A stretch of DNA of 64,000 nt. Origin: Multifurca ochricompacta (Eukaryota; Basidiomycota; Agaricomycetes; Russulales; Russulaceae). The stretch covers positions 62,001 through 126,000 of the forward strand of contig WTXG01000009.1 of assembly GCA_022496185.1 (NCBI GenBank). The letters run 5' to 3'. The position numbers and the translations under genes are program-made. The notes beneath the pieces were generated by a model. That model saw only the letters and a program-made list of their open reading frames with translations, ran no database searches and was not told where the DNA came from. Of this stretch, positions 1 to 9,277 are shown in pieces (position 1 is the first letter of the stretch; each line of letters starts with the position of its first letter).

Positions 1-1295
1 TACCGGATCCATATGAACTTGATTCCCTTCTAGGATTAAGCCGAGGTACTCAATTCGTGTTTGTTCGAAGGCACATTTTTCTGGTTTAAGATATAGATCG
101 AGTTATTGAGTTTATCCAAAATGCGGTGGACTTTAGACCGGTGGTTTACGGGGTCGGAGTCCGTATGTATTAAAATGTCGTCCATATACACCGTAAACCA
201 GGCCTTTCCCGAAGCGTCGTGTTCATCCAATTCTTCGCGGAACTCCGCGTTCATCATGGTTTGAAATGTTGCTGGAGAGTTGGTTAGTCCGAAAAACATC
301 ACGTTAGGCTCATAGAGGCCGCGATTAGTTTTGAAAGCCGCCTTCCAACGATCTTCTGGTACGATCCGCACGTTGTTGTAGCCCCAGCGGATATCCATTT
401 TGGTGAATAGAGTGCTCCCTCGCACGCGATCGATAAGTTCAGGTATGAGGGGTAGTGGATATGTATTTCTGATAGTCCAACTGTTGAGCTTTCGGTAATC
501 CTGGACGGGACGTAGCTTCCCATCTTTCTTCTTTATGAAGAAGAAGGGGGATGCATAGGGTGATTTGGATTCGGTAATGTATCCCTTCTGTAGATGCTCG
601 TCTAGGAATTTATTGAGCGCTTCCTGTTCGCCCGGTCCTAATGGATAGATTTTGCAATCTAACGTAGCAGGTGCTTCTGGTTTTAGTTCGATCTTGTGAT
701 CCCAAGTTCGTGCCGCCGGGAATCGTTGTGCCTCTTGGTCGCTAAAGACTTTTTTGATGCCGATGATATTCCTTCGGAACGATCTGGTCCCAAGTCCGTT
801 CTGTCGAGTCTTTGGCTTTGATCGCTAATTCTTGTGCTATATTCAGACGTTTAAGTCGGCTGTCAGGTAGGTTGAACGTGAGCGATTGATTGAGGGTTCC
901 CGTTGTCCAGTCGATATTCGGGTTATTCGCGCAAGCCAGGGGTATCCTAGAATCATTTCGTCCGAGCCGATAGATGCGACGTAGAAGCGATGATTCTGTT
1001 GTTTGTTATTAGTCGTGACTTTGAGATCTACACATCGTGTGATAGTGTGGGTTTGATTGGGCGATCCGTCTGCGTTCTGGAGCTTTTTCGGAATAGTTAA
1101 TCGTTTCGTGGGGAGGCGATGTTTAATGACCGTCCGATAGTTGATGAAATTTTCGGTTGCACCGCTATCGACAAGTGCTTGTATGTGGGCCTTATTTGTC
1201 GCGTCATGTAAAGGAACAGATACTTTCATTGACTTTAGAGATGATCTATATACATGATGTGAGATTATCGCTCGAATGTAGGCCGTTTCATTCAA
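1..1295 (-). pseudogene. pol: Protease and reverse transcriptase (partial pol) of the minus-strand Ty3/gypsy element
   Basis: The protease lies at about 1190-940 with active-site motif LVDSGATENF and downstream ILGYPW. The RT N-terminal half follows: KKDGKLRPVQDYRKLN at about 535-480, then MDIRWGYNNVRI, FGLTNSPATFQ and the catalytic YMDDILIH near 185. Three frame breaks are visible. An extra GC lies in the GCGCG run near 927-932. An extra A lies in a six-A run (T run on the plus strand, 750-755). A 1-nt deletion lies near 100, after LDKLNN, beyond which the thumb (LYLKPEKC) continues in another frame. The RT catalytic residues themselves are intact. The copy is cut at position 1 by the window edge. 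Confidence 0.85.
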
Positions 1296-2456
1296 GCGAT
1301 GTAAAAATCCTCGTCGCCACTAAATTTCTCCTGAAGTTTCTGGCGTTGTTCATCGGTCATGGTCCTCAAGGCTGTGGCGAGCGCGTCGAGGTCGACTGTA
1401 GGCGTGGTTGGCGCGTTAGTGGAGGCGGGCGTTTTTTGCTGGTACCGTCGCAGTTGTGGGCGTTTCGGTGATTGTGGCAGCGCGGGCCGGTGTGGAGGTA
1501 TTCGCACGTGGTTTCTTATTCGGGCAGTCTCGGACCAAATGTCCTCGCCTACCGCATTCGAAACATCGGCCTTCCTTTTTGTATTGTTCTTTCTCTTCGA
1601 CGGTTACCGCCTTTTTTATGACTTCTGGGGTTGTGACATCGTGATCTCGTCGTCGATAGAATGTAAATTTATTGCCACGCGGTGGTGTGTTGGTCGTGGG
1701 TCTCATGCCAAGGGCATCTTTACTGTACAACCAATTAGCGTGATGTTTCCGAGCAGATGCTGCTGCTTCATCGAAGGTTTTGGGCTGATCAAATAATAAC
1801 ATTGTTTGAACGAGACGCGTGGGGAGGCCTCGGTGGAAGTATTGCCGAGCGGCCGGATCATCGATGTGAAGTTCTGCCCTTGTGGCCAGCGTGCGAAATT
1901 CGGCGATATAGTCATCAATATTAGCATCGCGCATTTGTAATCGGTCTAGTGCGCGTAGTGCCTTTTGTCCTGCCGCTACGTCGGCCCATGCTTCTCGGAA
2001 AATCTGTTTGAATCCGGCCCAAATGTACGGAACTCGGATGTTCCCCTCTTTGATGTCGGTCAACCACTTGATTTGATCCACCACCCATCGGTCCACCCTG
2101 GGTCCTCGTATCAATCCTAAGGTGTAGGCCACTCTGGTTCTTTCGTTTTGGACCGTGGTCACGTTTTCGTTCAAACTGAAGAACAGTTCTAGTTTCGCAA
2201 GCCAATCCATGGACGTTTCGCGGTCTCCTTCGAAGAAGGAAGGTGGTACACCTGTCATGGTTCCACTTCCTTGATTTACTGTTCCTGCCCCCAAGGTAGG
2301 AGGGCCTAAGGGTGGTTCGTCGGGGTTTCTGCCCATGGTTCGGGTGGTCGCAGTGGGTCTCTCTTCGGGACTTCGTTCGAGTCGACTGGGATGCGCTTCG
2401 ACAACGTCTTCTTCCGCGGCCTGTCGTGCTTGTCTAGTGTTAGGTCTGGCTGCCAT
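1292..2456 (-). pseudogene. gag: Gag polyprotein of the minus-strand Ty3/gypsy element
   Basis: The main frame 2456-1416 encodes 346 residues. It carries the retrotransposon Gag core (residues about 75-240, with the W-x5-F and RALDRLQ-type segments) and, near residue 298, one zinc knuckle CFECGRRGHLVRDC (C-x2-C-x4-H-x4-C), which binds the element RNA in the virus-like particle. The natural C-terminus continues in another frame (1507-1292), ending in GDEDFYIA. A frame change near 1420-1500 therefore splits it. This could be programmed, but decay is more likely given the other lesions. The gag frame also stays open upstream of the ATG at 2456, to roughly 2720, with acidic Ser/Pro-rich residues, so the original start may have been further upstream and lost. 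Confidence 0.8.
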
Positions 2457-2459
2457 TGC

Positions 2460-3336
2460 TTGTGGAGTGGTGGTTCGGGTTTCAATGTCGATGGTGTCGT
2501 CTGCTGCCGCAAGTAAGGCGAATCGATTGTGGAGATCAAAAGGTAAGTCTTCACTCTCTCGGGGCTCTGATTCTTCGGTTGATAGGTATCGTCGTGGCGA
2601 TGTTTCGTCGAAGGATGTTCGTTCGGACGGTGGGGTTCTGGGCTCGCGTGTTGAAGACGTCGCGATTGGGTGTCGGGCAAGGGACGCGTCGTCGCCGCCT
2701 TGCAGTTCTGGTGAGTTCTTCTGTTTTGTTCTTTGTAAGTCTGTTCTTATGTCACAGCTAGGTGCAGCGCTGTGTCGGGTTTCTGGGTTTCAAGGTCGGT
2801 CTAACAAGTCTTCAAGTTTGTCTAAGTCAAGTTCAAGTTTAAGTCAAGGTATGCCGGGTCGAGGGCACGCGCGCGAGACGAAGTCGAGCAGAGACGCTAA
2901 GTCCTGCCACAAGTTTCTGGGATAGAAGTCCTTCTAAGGCGCAAGCTTAGAAGGTTCAAGTCGAGTGTCTTTCGGTTCAGTGAAGTGAGTTCCAAACACC
3001 TGTATTGAATACAGAAGAACAGACTTAACGTCCTGTCCTTTCTGCTAAGTCTTTATATACATGTATGCTAGATAAGGAGACTATTCTGGTAGTTACTAGA
3101 GCTTGCACTAGACAGTCTAATGGTTGTACAGTAGAATGTCCCAGAATGATATAGATGGTGGAGGGGTTACGCCCTCTACTACTGATCAATAAGCAGATGA
3201 GTAAGATCCTCAGTAAGCAATCAGTCAGCAGTATAAATGATAAGTCATAGTCCTTTATCAGCACATCATGTGGTAAGAGTCGTAAAAAAGAAAAAGAAAA
3301 AGAAAAGCGAGTCACATGTCTTCAACCCTTGTACCA
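2460..3336 (-). repeat. Probable 5' LTR and untranslated leader of the minus-strand gypsy element
   Basis: This non-coding stretch lies upstream of gag. On the minus strand it holds a TATATAAAG box at about 3051-3060, followed by the probable transcription start and leader. The outer LTR end could be TGTGACTCGC (ending at 3316) or TGGTACAAGG (ending at 3336). Both begin with TG and abut chromovirus coding sequence. I could not fix the inner LTR end or a primer-binding site. The second LTR, needed to prove the boundaries, is outside the window. Confidence 0.5.
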
Positions 3337-5638
3337 GCCCAGGGAACCGTCACACGACCTGACCCATCATCGAAAGCGAGTACACCAGGTGCTAGACATC
3401 CTACGTGAACACGACCTGTACCTTAAACCGGCCAAATGCTCGTTCGAACAACGAAGCGTTGAGTATCTGGGAGTTATCCTAGAAGGAGGACACGTACGGA
3501 TGGATCCGATAAAAGTACAAGGAATCCGAGAATGGCCCACACCTACGTGTGTCAAGGACGTGCGGTCCTTCATCGGGTTTTGCAATTTCTATCGACGATT
3601 TGTCAGGGGATTCTCAGGGATCGCCCAACCGCTAAATGGATTGTTAAAGAAGGATGTACCCTGGCATTGGACAGAAGAACAACAACAGGCCTTTGAACAG
3701 ATCCGAGATATCGTTGGCTCAGAACCAGTCCTCTTACAGCCGGATCTGAAGAAGCCCTTTGAACTCGAAGTCGATGCGTCCCACTTTGCTAATGGAGCTG
3801 TACTGAATCAAAGGGATGAAGAGGGACTACTTCACCCAGTTGCCTTCTACTCGGAAACATTCTCACCCGCGGAACGAAACTATGATATCTGGGACAGGGA
3901 ACTGCTTGCTATTGTGAAAGCGCTATGACATTGGCGACCATACCTAGCAGGGACACCTCACAAGACCATCATTCATACCGACCACTCCAACCTACTCTAT
4001 TGGAAGGAACCCCACAAAATCAGCCGAAGGGTTGCGCGCGAAGTCCTAGAACTGGAAGAATACAACTTCGTGTTGAAGCATATTGCAGGGAGTCGCAATG
4101 CACGCGCAGATGCCCTGTCAAGACGACCCGATTTTAGTAATGGAAAAGAGGACAATAGCGATATCACTGTACTCCCAGAAGAGGTTTTCGCAAAGCAAGC
4201 AGTCGTAAGCCTCCATGACATGGACCTATGGGCACAAGTGTCACAAAATATGAATCAGCAGTTATGCCAATCCTGGGTAGAGGCCCATAACCTGAAACAA
4301 GTCGACAGCTTGTGGTGGAAGGACGGGGATCGTCTCGTTGTCACCGGTGGCGACAACATTAAGAGGGGGGTGATCCATTTTCACCATGACCTCCCCTCTG
4401 CAGGACATCCTGGCATCGCCAACACTTATGCTCTTGCTAAACGCGATTACTGGTGGCCAAATATGAAAAAGGATGTGGAGGAATATGTGAAGGGATGCGC
4501 AGACTGCCAGGCCAACAAAGTGAATATGCACCTGCAACCACCGGCACCATTCCCAATTACGCCGACGACCTCACAACCATTCCAGACTATTGCCATGGAT
4601 TTCATTGTTAAACTCCCCATTTCCAGAGGTTTCGACTCAGTCCTGACCATCACTGATCACGACTGTTCGAAAGCGGCATTGTTCATACCCTGCAACGAGT
4701 CTATCACAGCAGAAGGAGTGGCCAAACTTTATCTGGATCACGTCTACAGACACTATGGCCTCCCTGAAAAGATCATCTCAGACCGCGACCCGCGCTTCAC
4801 GTCTGCGTTTGCTAGAGCACTCTGTAAAACGCTGAATATCGCCCAGAACATCTCCACGGCGTATCACCCACAGACAGATGGACAGTCGGAAAGAACAAAC
4901 CAGTGGCTCGAACAGTATCTTCGGTTCTGGTGCAACGGACGACAGGATGATTGGGCTGACTGGCTCGCGACAGCAGAGTTTGCCCACAATTCTTGGCCCA
5001 ATGGCACCACGAAACACTCCCCATTTTCACTTATCATGGGATGGACACCCCGAGCCACATGGACTGGAAAGCCAACGAATGTCCCTTCAGCCACACAACA
5101 TATCGACCAATGGGAGGAGATTAGGAAATCAGCCAATGAGAACCTGTTGAAGGCGCAAAAGACCCTGGCTGAGAAGTCCACAAGGTTCACACCTTATCGG
5201 ACCAATGACCTGGTCTGGTTGGAAGGGAAGAACATCCACACGTCACATCCGACCGCCAAGTTAGCGCCCCGATGTCACGGACCTTTTAAGATAACAAGGA
5301 AGCTGTCAGATGTGTCATACCAACTCGAGCTCCCCCCCACATGGCGCATTCACCCGGTCTTCCATGCCAGACTGCTTACGCCCTACAAAGAGACACCTCT
5401 ACATGGAGAAAACTTCTCGAGACCCCCTCCTGACCTTATCGACGGGGAAGAAGAGTGGGAAGTGGAGCGCATTCTAGACTCCAAGCGACAAGGCCGAGGG
5501 CGCAAGTTGTATTACCTGATTAAGTGGAAGGGATTCCCAGCCTCTGACAACTCGTGGGAACCAGCCGGAGATATCTCTGCCCCGGTCCTTATCTCGGAGT
5601 TCCATGCCCGACATCCAGAAGCGCCCAGAAATAGTTAA
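3329..5638 (+). pseudogene. pol: Chromovirus pol: RT thumb, RNase H, integrase, chromodomain (one in-frame stop)
   Basis: One reading frame runs from about 3317 to 5638, interrupted only by TGA at 3926-3928 inside RNase H (between KAL and HWRPYL), where most relatives have Arg or Lys. A CGA-to-TGA change would explain it. The domains are: RT connection (LYLKPAKC, VEYLGVILEGG); RNase H (VDASH near 3771, LHPVAFYS, HTDHSNL, DALSRRPD near 4130); integrase zinc finger (HDLPSAGHPG to CADCQANK, about 4385-4520); DDE core (MDFIVKLP near 4600, SDRDPRF near 4780, TDGQSERTN near 4885); a GPF-type module near 5280 (GPFKITRKL); and a chromodomain at about 5455-5605 (EWEVERILD to WKGFPASDNSWEP). Codons for the catalytic Asp, Asp and Glu are present. 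The TGA and the missing 5' part make this copy inactive. Confidence 0.9.
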
Positions 5639-5679
5639 AAGGGAAGCAATCTCGACCTCTAGACGATTTCCCCCAGTAT

Positions 5680-6915
5680 ATGCCCTCTCAGCAAATTACT
5701 ACCACTACCGAACTATCCATCATGTCCTTCATCGCTGCCTCTGCTGCCATCGACGCTTTCACCTCCCCAATGACCGTCGTCGAAAACTTCCCCTCCGCTC
5801 ACCCCTCCTCTCGTCCCTCTTCTCCCATCGACTACGACGCTGCCGAGGCCCGTATCAAAAACCAGTCCCCGAACCCGAACGACGACTTCACCCATTGTGA
5901 AGAGCCCCACCCCAACGACCTGCTCAACGGGGAGGCTGATGATGAGGCCCCAGAATTCCCCTTTATCCCCAACAACCCCAACTCGTCAATGTATTTCCCC
6001 CTGGAGATCACGATGGCTGATGGTTCCAAGGCCATCGCGAAGTATATTTACTACACCAACAGAGGAATGGACGTGGCGGGATGTATGAAGAAGGATGGGC
6101 CAGTCTATGGAGCCCCGGTTTATTTAGAAGAAAGGTACACGGGACGACTTCACCACACGATGACTGACGAACAGCTGGGCCACCTCGCCGCGGAGGACTG
6201 TCGTGCCTTTGCAATCGACGAGGTGATGAACGACATGAGGCTGCCACGCCTCAAGGCGGAAGTCATGAGGCTGCGGAAGAATATCACCCTGCGGAGGACG
6301 CTGAACCAGCAGTACAAGGAGCACGTGAAGATGATGGCTAGGTTGACGAATGGGATGTTCCAGTTGGAGCAGGAGATTGTGGAGATTAGGAAGAGATTGG
6401 AGGCAGGAGATGCGTATCAGACAATCGCTGAAAGGTATGCCGACACCTATGCACGGCCCCTCCCTCCTCATACACTAGGAGCTGCACCGACACTGCTACC
6501 GAGCCGGCTCGAAATGCCACAATTGCACGAGAATCCGCGCGGGGAAACCTGCTGGCGTTGCGATAGCAAGTATCACATCAGTTGGAACTGCCCTCTCAAC
6601 CGCAAGTGGTGCCGACACTGTCGTAGCAATCTTCACTGGAGCCGGCATTGTATCTTCCGACGCGTAGGGGTGGCCCCAACAATCAACAACCCGTCAGGCT
6701 GGTGCGGCAAGTGCCTTCGTCATAACGTTGGGCATAAAGAAATCGACTGCCCCGTCTACGACCTATGCTGCGCTTGTGGCCAGCGCGGCCCGTACGGCTT
6801 CCTTCGCACCCATGCATGCCCACAGGAAATGGAGACGTACCGGATGGACGATCGTAATGTAGCTGATGACTACTTGGAGCTGGTGCAGGATGATGACGGT
6901 ACGAGTCGTTTCTAG
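5680..6915 (+). CDS. Extra zinc-knuckle, coiled-coil ORF between pol and the 3' LTR
   Basis: This intact 411-residue ORF begins only 41 nt after the pol stop and ends about 31 nt before the LTR, so it belongs to the element. Its N-terminal half is acidic, Pro/Ser-rich and low complexity. Residues about 185-255 are a charged helical, coiled-coil-like stretch (RLKAEVMRLRKNI to RKRLEAG). The C-terminal part has clustered Cys/His motifs: CWRCDSKYHISWNC and CRHCRSNLHWSRHC (both C-x2-C-x4-H-x4-C), CGKCLRHNVGHKEIDC (C-x2-C-x6-H-x4-C), and CCACGQRG followed by a THAC. No signal peptide or membrane segment is visible, so it is not a classic envelope. It resembles a second Gag or nucleocapsid-like RNA-binding protein. 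I do not know its function. The start is the first ATG; a second ATG lies 14 codons in. Confidence 0.8.
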   Translation: MPSQQITTTTELSIMSFIAASAAIDAFTSPMTVVENFPSAHPSSRPSSPIDYDAAEARIKNQSPNPNDDFTHCEEPHPNDLLNGEADDEAPEFPFIPNNPNSSMYFPLEITMADGSKAIAKYIYYTNRGMDVAGCMKKDGPVYGAPVYLEERYTGRLHHTMTDEQLGHLAAEDCRAFAIDEVMNDMRLPRLKAEVMRLRKNITLRRTLNQQYKEHVKMMARLTNGMFQLEQEIVEIRKRLEAGDAYQTIAERYADTYARPLPPHTLGAAPTLLPSRLEMPQLHENPRGETCWRCDSKYHISWNCPLNRKWCRHCRSNLHWSRHCIFRRVGVAPTINNPSGWCGKCLRHNVGHKEIDCPVYDLCCACGQRGPYGFLRTHACPQEMETYRMDDRNVADDYLELVQDDDGTSRF

Positions 6916-6946
6916 CCGGGACTGCTAGAACCAGAAGAGGGGGTGA

Positions 6947-7390
6947 TGTTACGAACCCCATCGCTGCCCATGTTCTTTTTCCTACCTAACGATAACCCTG
7001 CTCTTCCACCCACACTCCACTACCAGATCACGTCTCCATCGTGGGATCCATCACATGCTCTTCGCCCATCCCCGTGACTCATTTGTTTATGTATCTTTGG
7101 CTGTCCTTATCTTTGCTTATCGCTTATCTTCTTATCGTACGACCGGACACTTACTTAATTCCCTATCAGTAGAAGCCAGGCTTTACGCCTTCCGCTTCCG
7201 GCTATTTGGGCCCACTTGACTCCGTGACCCTTATCGATAGACGCTCACCCCTTTACGTATATAAGTCAGCTATAGTTACACTGTAGAGCTCAGACTCGAC
7301 TTATTGAATACATCGGTGTTTGTCTTCTGGACTTCCCCTTGAAACCTCTGACTCGATCGTCTCAGTGCTTTGGGCACTTTCCGCTTAACA
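6947..7390 (+). repeat. 3' LTR of the chromovirus
   Basis: This 444-bp LTR begins TGTTACGAAC right after the purine tract and ends CTTAACA, giving a perfect 5-bp terminal inverted pair TGTTA/TAACA. A TATA box (TATATAA, 7258-7264) sits about 130 bp before the right end, as expected for the U3 promoter. The matching 5' LTR is not in the window. Confidence 0.8.
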
Positions 7391-7412
7391 TTGTCACTCG
7401 GGAACAGCCCCG

Positions 7413-7958
7413 TTGACTTTGACTCATTCCATTACACTCCAAGAGGCCCTATTGGTCTCTTATCTGAACATACGAACGAAGCTGTCGCACAAGTCGTGCA
7501 GAGCGTCTCACACCGGACGTAACACCGATGACTTTCATTCAACCTCGGGCTATGTCTTTCTCCTTGCTGACTCAGCGATCTCATGGACTTCGCGTAAGCA
7601 AAAGACCGTGGCCCAAAGTACCACTCATGCCGAGTACATGGCACTCGCCGAGGCGGCAAATCAAGCCACGTGGTACCGGAGCATCTTTTCTGAGCTAGGC
7701 TATGAAGTCTCCGACCCGATTCCCCTACACGGCGATAACAAGGGCGTGGTGGACTTAGCACTCAATCCTGTGACTGGCAGACGCTCAAAACACATCCCGA
7801 TCAAATTTCACGCTATCCGCGAATATGTCGAGCAAGGCTTTATTGAACTCATCAGAACACCCACTGCGGACATGCTCGCTGACGGATTTACAAAGCCACA
7901 CACGCAAGCGAAACTTGTGGACTTCGTCTCTGGATTAGGACTAATAGGATTGTCTTAA
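7413..7958 (+). pseudogene. Copia RNase H C-terminal fragment
   Basis: This 181-residue open frame ends with a natural TAA. From about residue 40 it matches the copia RNase H end: TDDFHSTSGYVFLL, SRKQKTVAQSTTHAEYMAL, LHGDNKGVVDLA, RSKHIPIKFHAIREYV and ADGFTKP. Those motifs include the acidic residues of the RNase H fold. The first 35-40 residues do not fit copia and probably reflect sequence at the insertion junction. No polymerase domain is present, so it is a fragment. Confidence 0.85.
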
Positions 7959-7969
7959 TCACGGGGGGA

Positions 7970-8420
7970 TGTTGAGCCGGTAACGGATCAGAGTTGGCCG
8001 GACCGGATCAGAGGTGACCGGAGTTGCCGGTACAAGACGGAGTTAAGTGGACATTGTAATATACCTACTGACATTCCACTCGTTTGTTATGATTACTTAT
8101 GATTAAGATACAATCCTTCATGACCATAGCACAGCACACTCTTTACAGTATTTAAGGACATTATTTCTGTGTTGTACACTTCAGTTTTGACCATTCACAA
8201 CTGAAGTGAGTATTTACTTAGATTATCTTTACCACGCGTATAGCTAACATTACTCGCATAGTTATCTTGCTACCCGTTTAGGTAAAGACTAATTAATGTA
8301 CAGTTTTGACCATTCACAACTGAATTATCTTGCTACCCGTTTAGGTAGCGCTTATCTAACCTCAGCTGCGTTTCCACACCTAAGTCGCTCTGCCTCAGAC
8401 CGGGCCAGCTGTGTCCCACA
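7970..8420 (+). repeat. Putative copia 3' LTR with internal duplications
   Basis: It starts TGTTGAGCC immediately after the GGGGGG tract and contains a TATTTAA box near 8149. Two short direct repeats lie inside it. CAGTTTTGACCATTCACAAC occurs at 8182 and 8301, 119 bp apart. TTATCTTGCTACCCGTTTA occurs at 8262 and 8325, 63 bp apart. The left end is well supported; the right end is a guess. Confidence 0.5.
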
Positions 8421-8688
8421 ATGCAGCAGCAGGACTACCTGAACTTCCAGAACGTGCCTAAGGAAAAGATGTGAGAGACCCAAGAAGAGTGGAAGGCTGT
8501 GTGGCCAGTACTCATCAATGGGAGCTCCGCAAGTGTCTCATACTCCAGGATTTTTTTGACAGGATCTGGGGAAGTGGGATGCAATGGGGTGTTGAGAAGT
8601 GCCTGAAGCCTAGTAATGGCACACGGAACTTTGGATGGACTGGTTGTGGCTAGAGCACAACACACAGAAACCACCTTGTGGACCCAAG
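8421..8688. other. Short spacer, nothing recognised
   Basis: A minus-strand ORF of 79 codons (8674-8435) is open here, but it shows no motif that I recognise. It may belong to the repeat that follows. Confidence 0.3.
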
Positions 8689-8940
8689 GCTGTGTAGCTA
8701 AGTGGTTAGAGCACTGGACCCAGTTTGTCTGAGGGTCTTGGGTTCAATCCCCAACATGGCTATACTTTTCCTGAGATTGAATGTCCCTTGATCAGGGTGC
8801 TGAAACCTCAACATGGGGCACATCTTATAGCACATTGCAAAGGTGATCAGGTATGAATCTGTTATATCCAAGTGGCTGTCACTAACCATTGCAATGATGG
8901 GTAGTACATAAAGGTCCTTACAAAGAGGCATAGTCAAGCA
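8689..8940 (+). mobile_element. tRNA-derived SINE candidate
   Basis: Positions 8688-8761 fold as a tRNA-like unit. The acceptor strands pair (GGCTGTG with CATGGCT, including G.T pairs). T8 and A14 are present, and the D arm GCTA..GAGC encloses AGTGGTTA with G18G19. The T arm is perfect (TTGGG, loop TTCAATC, CCCAA). Pol III A-box (TAGCTAAGTGGTTAGAGC) and B-box (GGTTCAATCCC) sequences are therefore present. The anticodon arm does not form a normal 5-bp stem with a 7-nt loop and is 2 nt long, so this is not a working tRNA. The trailing sequence to about 8940 is tRNA-unrelated, as in a SINE body. Its right end is not defined. Confidence 0.5.
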
Positions 8941-9277
8941 TGGAGACCATAAACAACACTTGCAATAGCATCCTCTTGAACAGACTTACACATGGATGGT
9001 CTTGGTAAATGGGTTGCATTCAGAATTGTCTGTTTCGATTCCCTAATGCCTAATGCCCACAGAGGCTGATGGTGCTACAACCAGACCCCCAACTCTGCTG
9101 ATATTAAGGCCCGATGAATCTCCAGAGACTCCAGGGTGCACTGCAAATCTATTTGATTCCGACTCAAAGATTCCTGCAATCACCCTCAATACAGGCTCTG
9201 CACTACATATCACTGACTGTTACTGTTACAAACTAACTTAATTTACATCTAATATCTCATTACATTTAATTTCTTAT
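8941..9277. other. Spacer, nothing recognised
   Basis: AT-rich sequence without an ORF, motif or repeat that I can support. It may include the tail of the SINE-like unit on its left. Confidence 0.3.

Larger units (their letters stand above)
1..3336 (-). mobile_element. Decayed Ty3/gypsy LTR retrotransposon (5' LTR, gag, protease, part of RT)
   Basis: Read on the minus strand, this stretch gives in order an LTR/leader, a Gag with a CCHC zinc knuckle, an aspartic protease and a reverse transcriptase that runs off the left edge. That order is diagnostic of a Ty3/gypsy element. The copy is broken by several small indels (see the gag and pol entries). Its 5' end lies between about 3316 and 3336, directly against the coding sequence of a plus-strand chromovirus whose RT N-terminal half is missing. 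I infer that this element inserted into that RT. The rest of the element lies left of position 1. Confidence 0.85.
3317..7390 (+). mobile_element. 5'-interrupted Ty3/gypsy chromovirus with extra 3' ORF
   Basis: This is the right-hand part of a plus-strand LTR retrotransposon: RT thumb, RNase H, integrase with C-terminal chromodomain, a further zinc-knuckle ORF, a purine-rich tract (AGAAGAGGGGG, about 6934-6943) and a 3' LTR. The integrase chromodomain places it among the chromoviruses, the common gypsy clade in fungi, whose chromodomain directs integration toward particular chromatin. The gag, protease and first half of RT are absent, apparently displaced by the minus-strand element on its left. 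Confidence 0.9.
7391..8420 (+). mobile_element. 3' end of a Ty1/copia retrotransposon
   Basis: The C-terminal RNase H of a copia-type polyprotein (7413-7957) is followed by a G-rich tract (7963-7968) and a putative LTR beginning TGTTGAGCCGG at 7970. The chromovirus LTR ends just to the left, so I infer that the chromovirus inserted into this copia element. The upstream copia coding sequence should then lie beyond the left edge. The LTR right end is uncertain; TCCCACA at about 8420 is one candidate. Confidence 0.7.
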
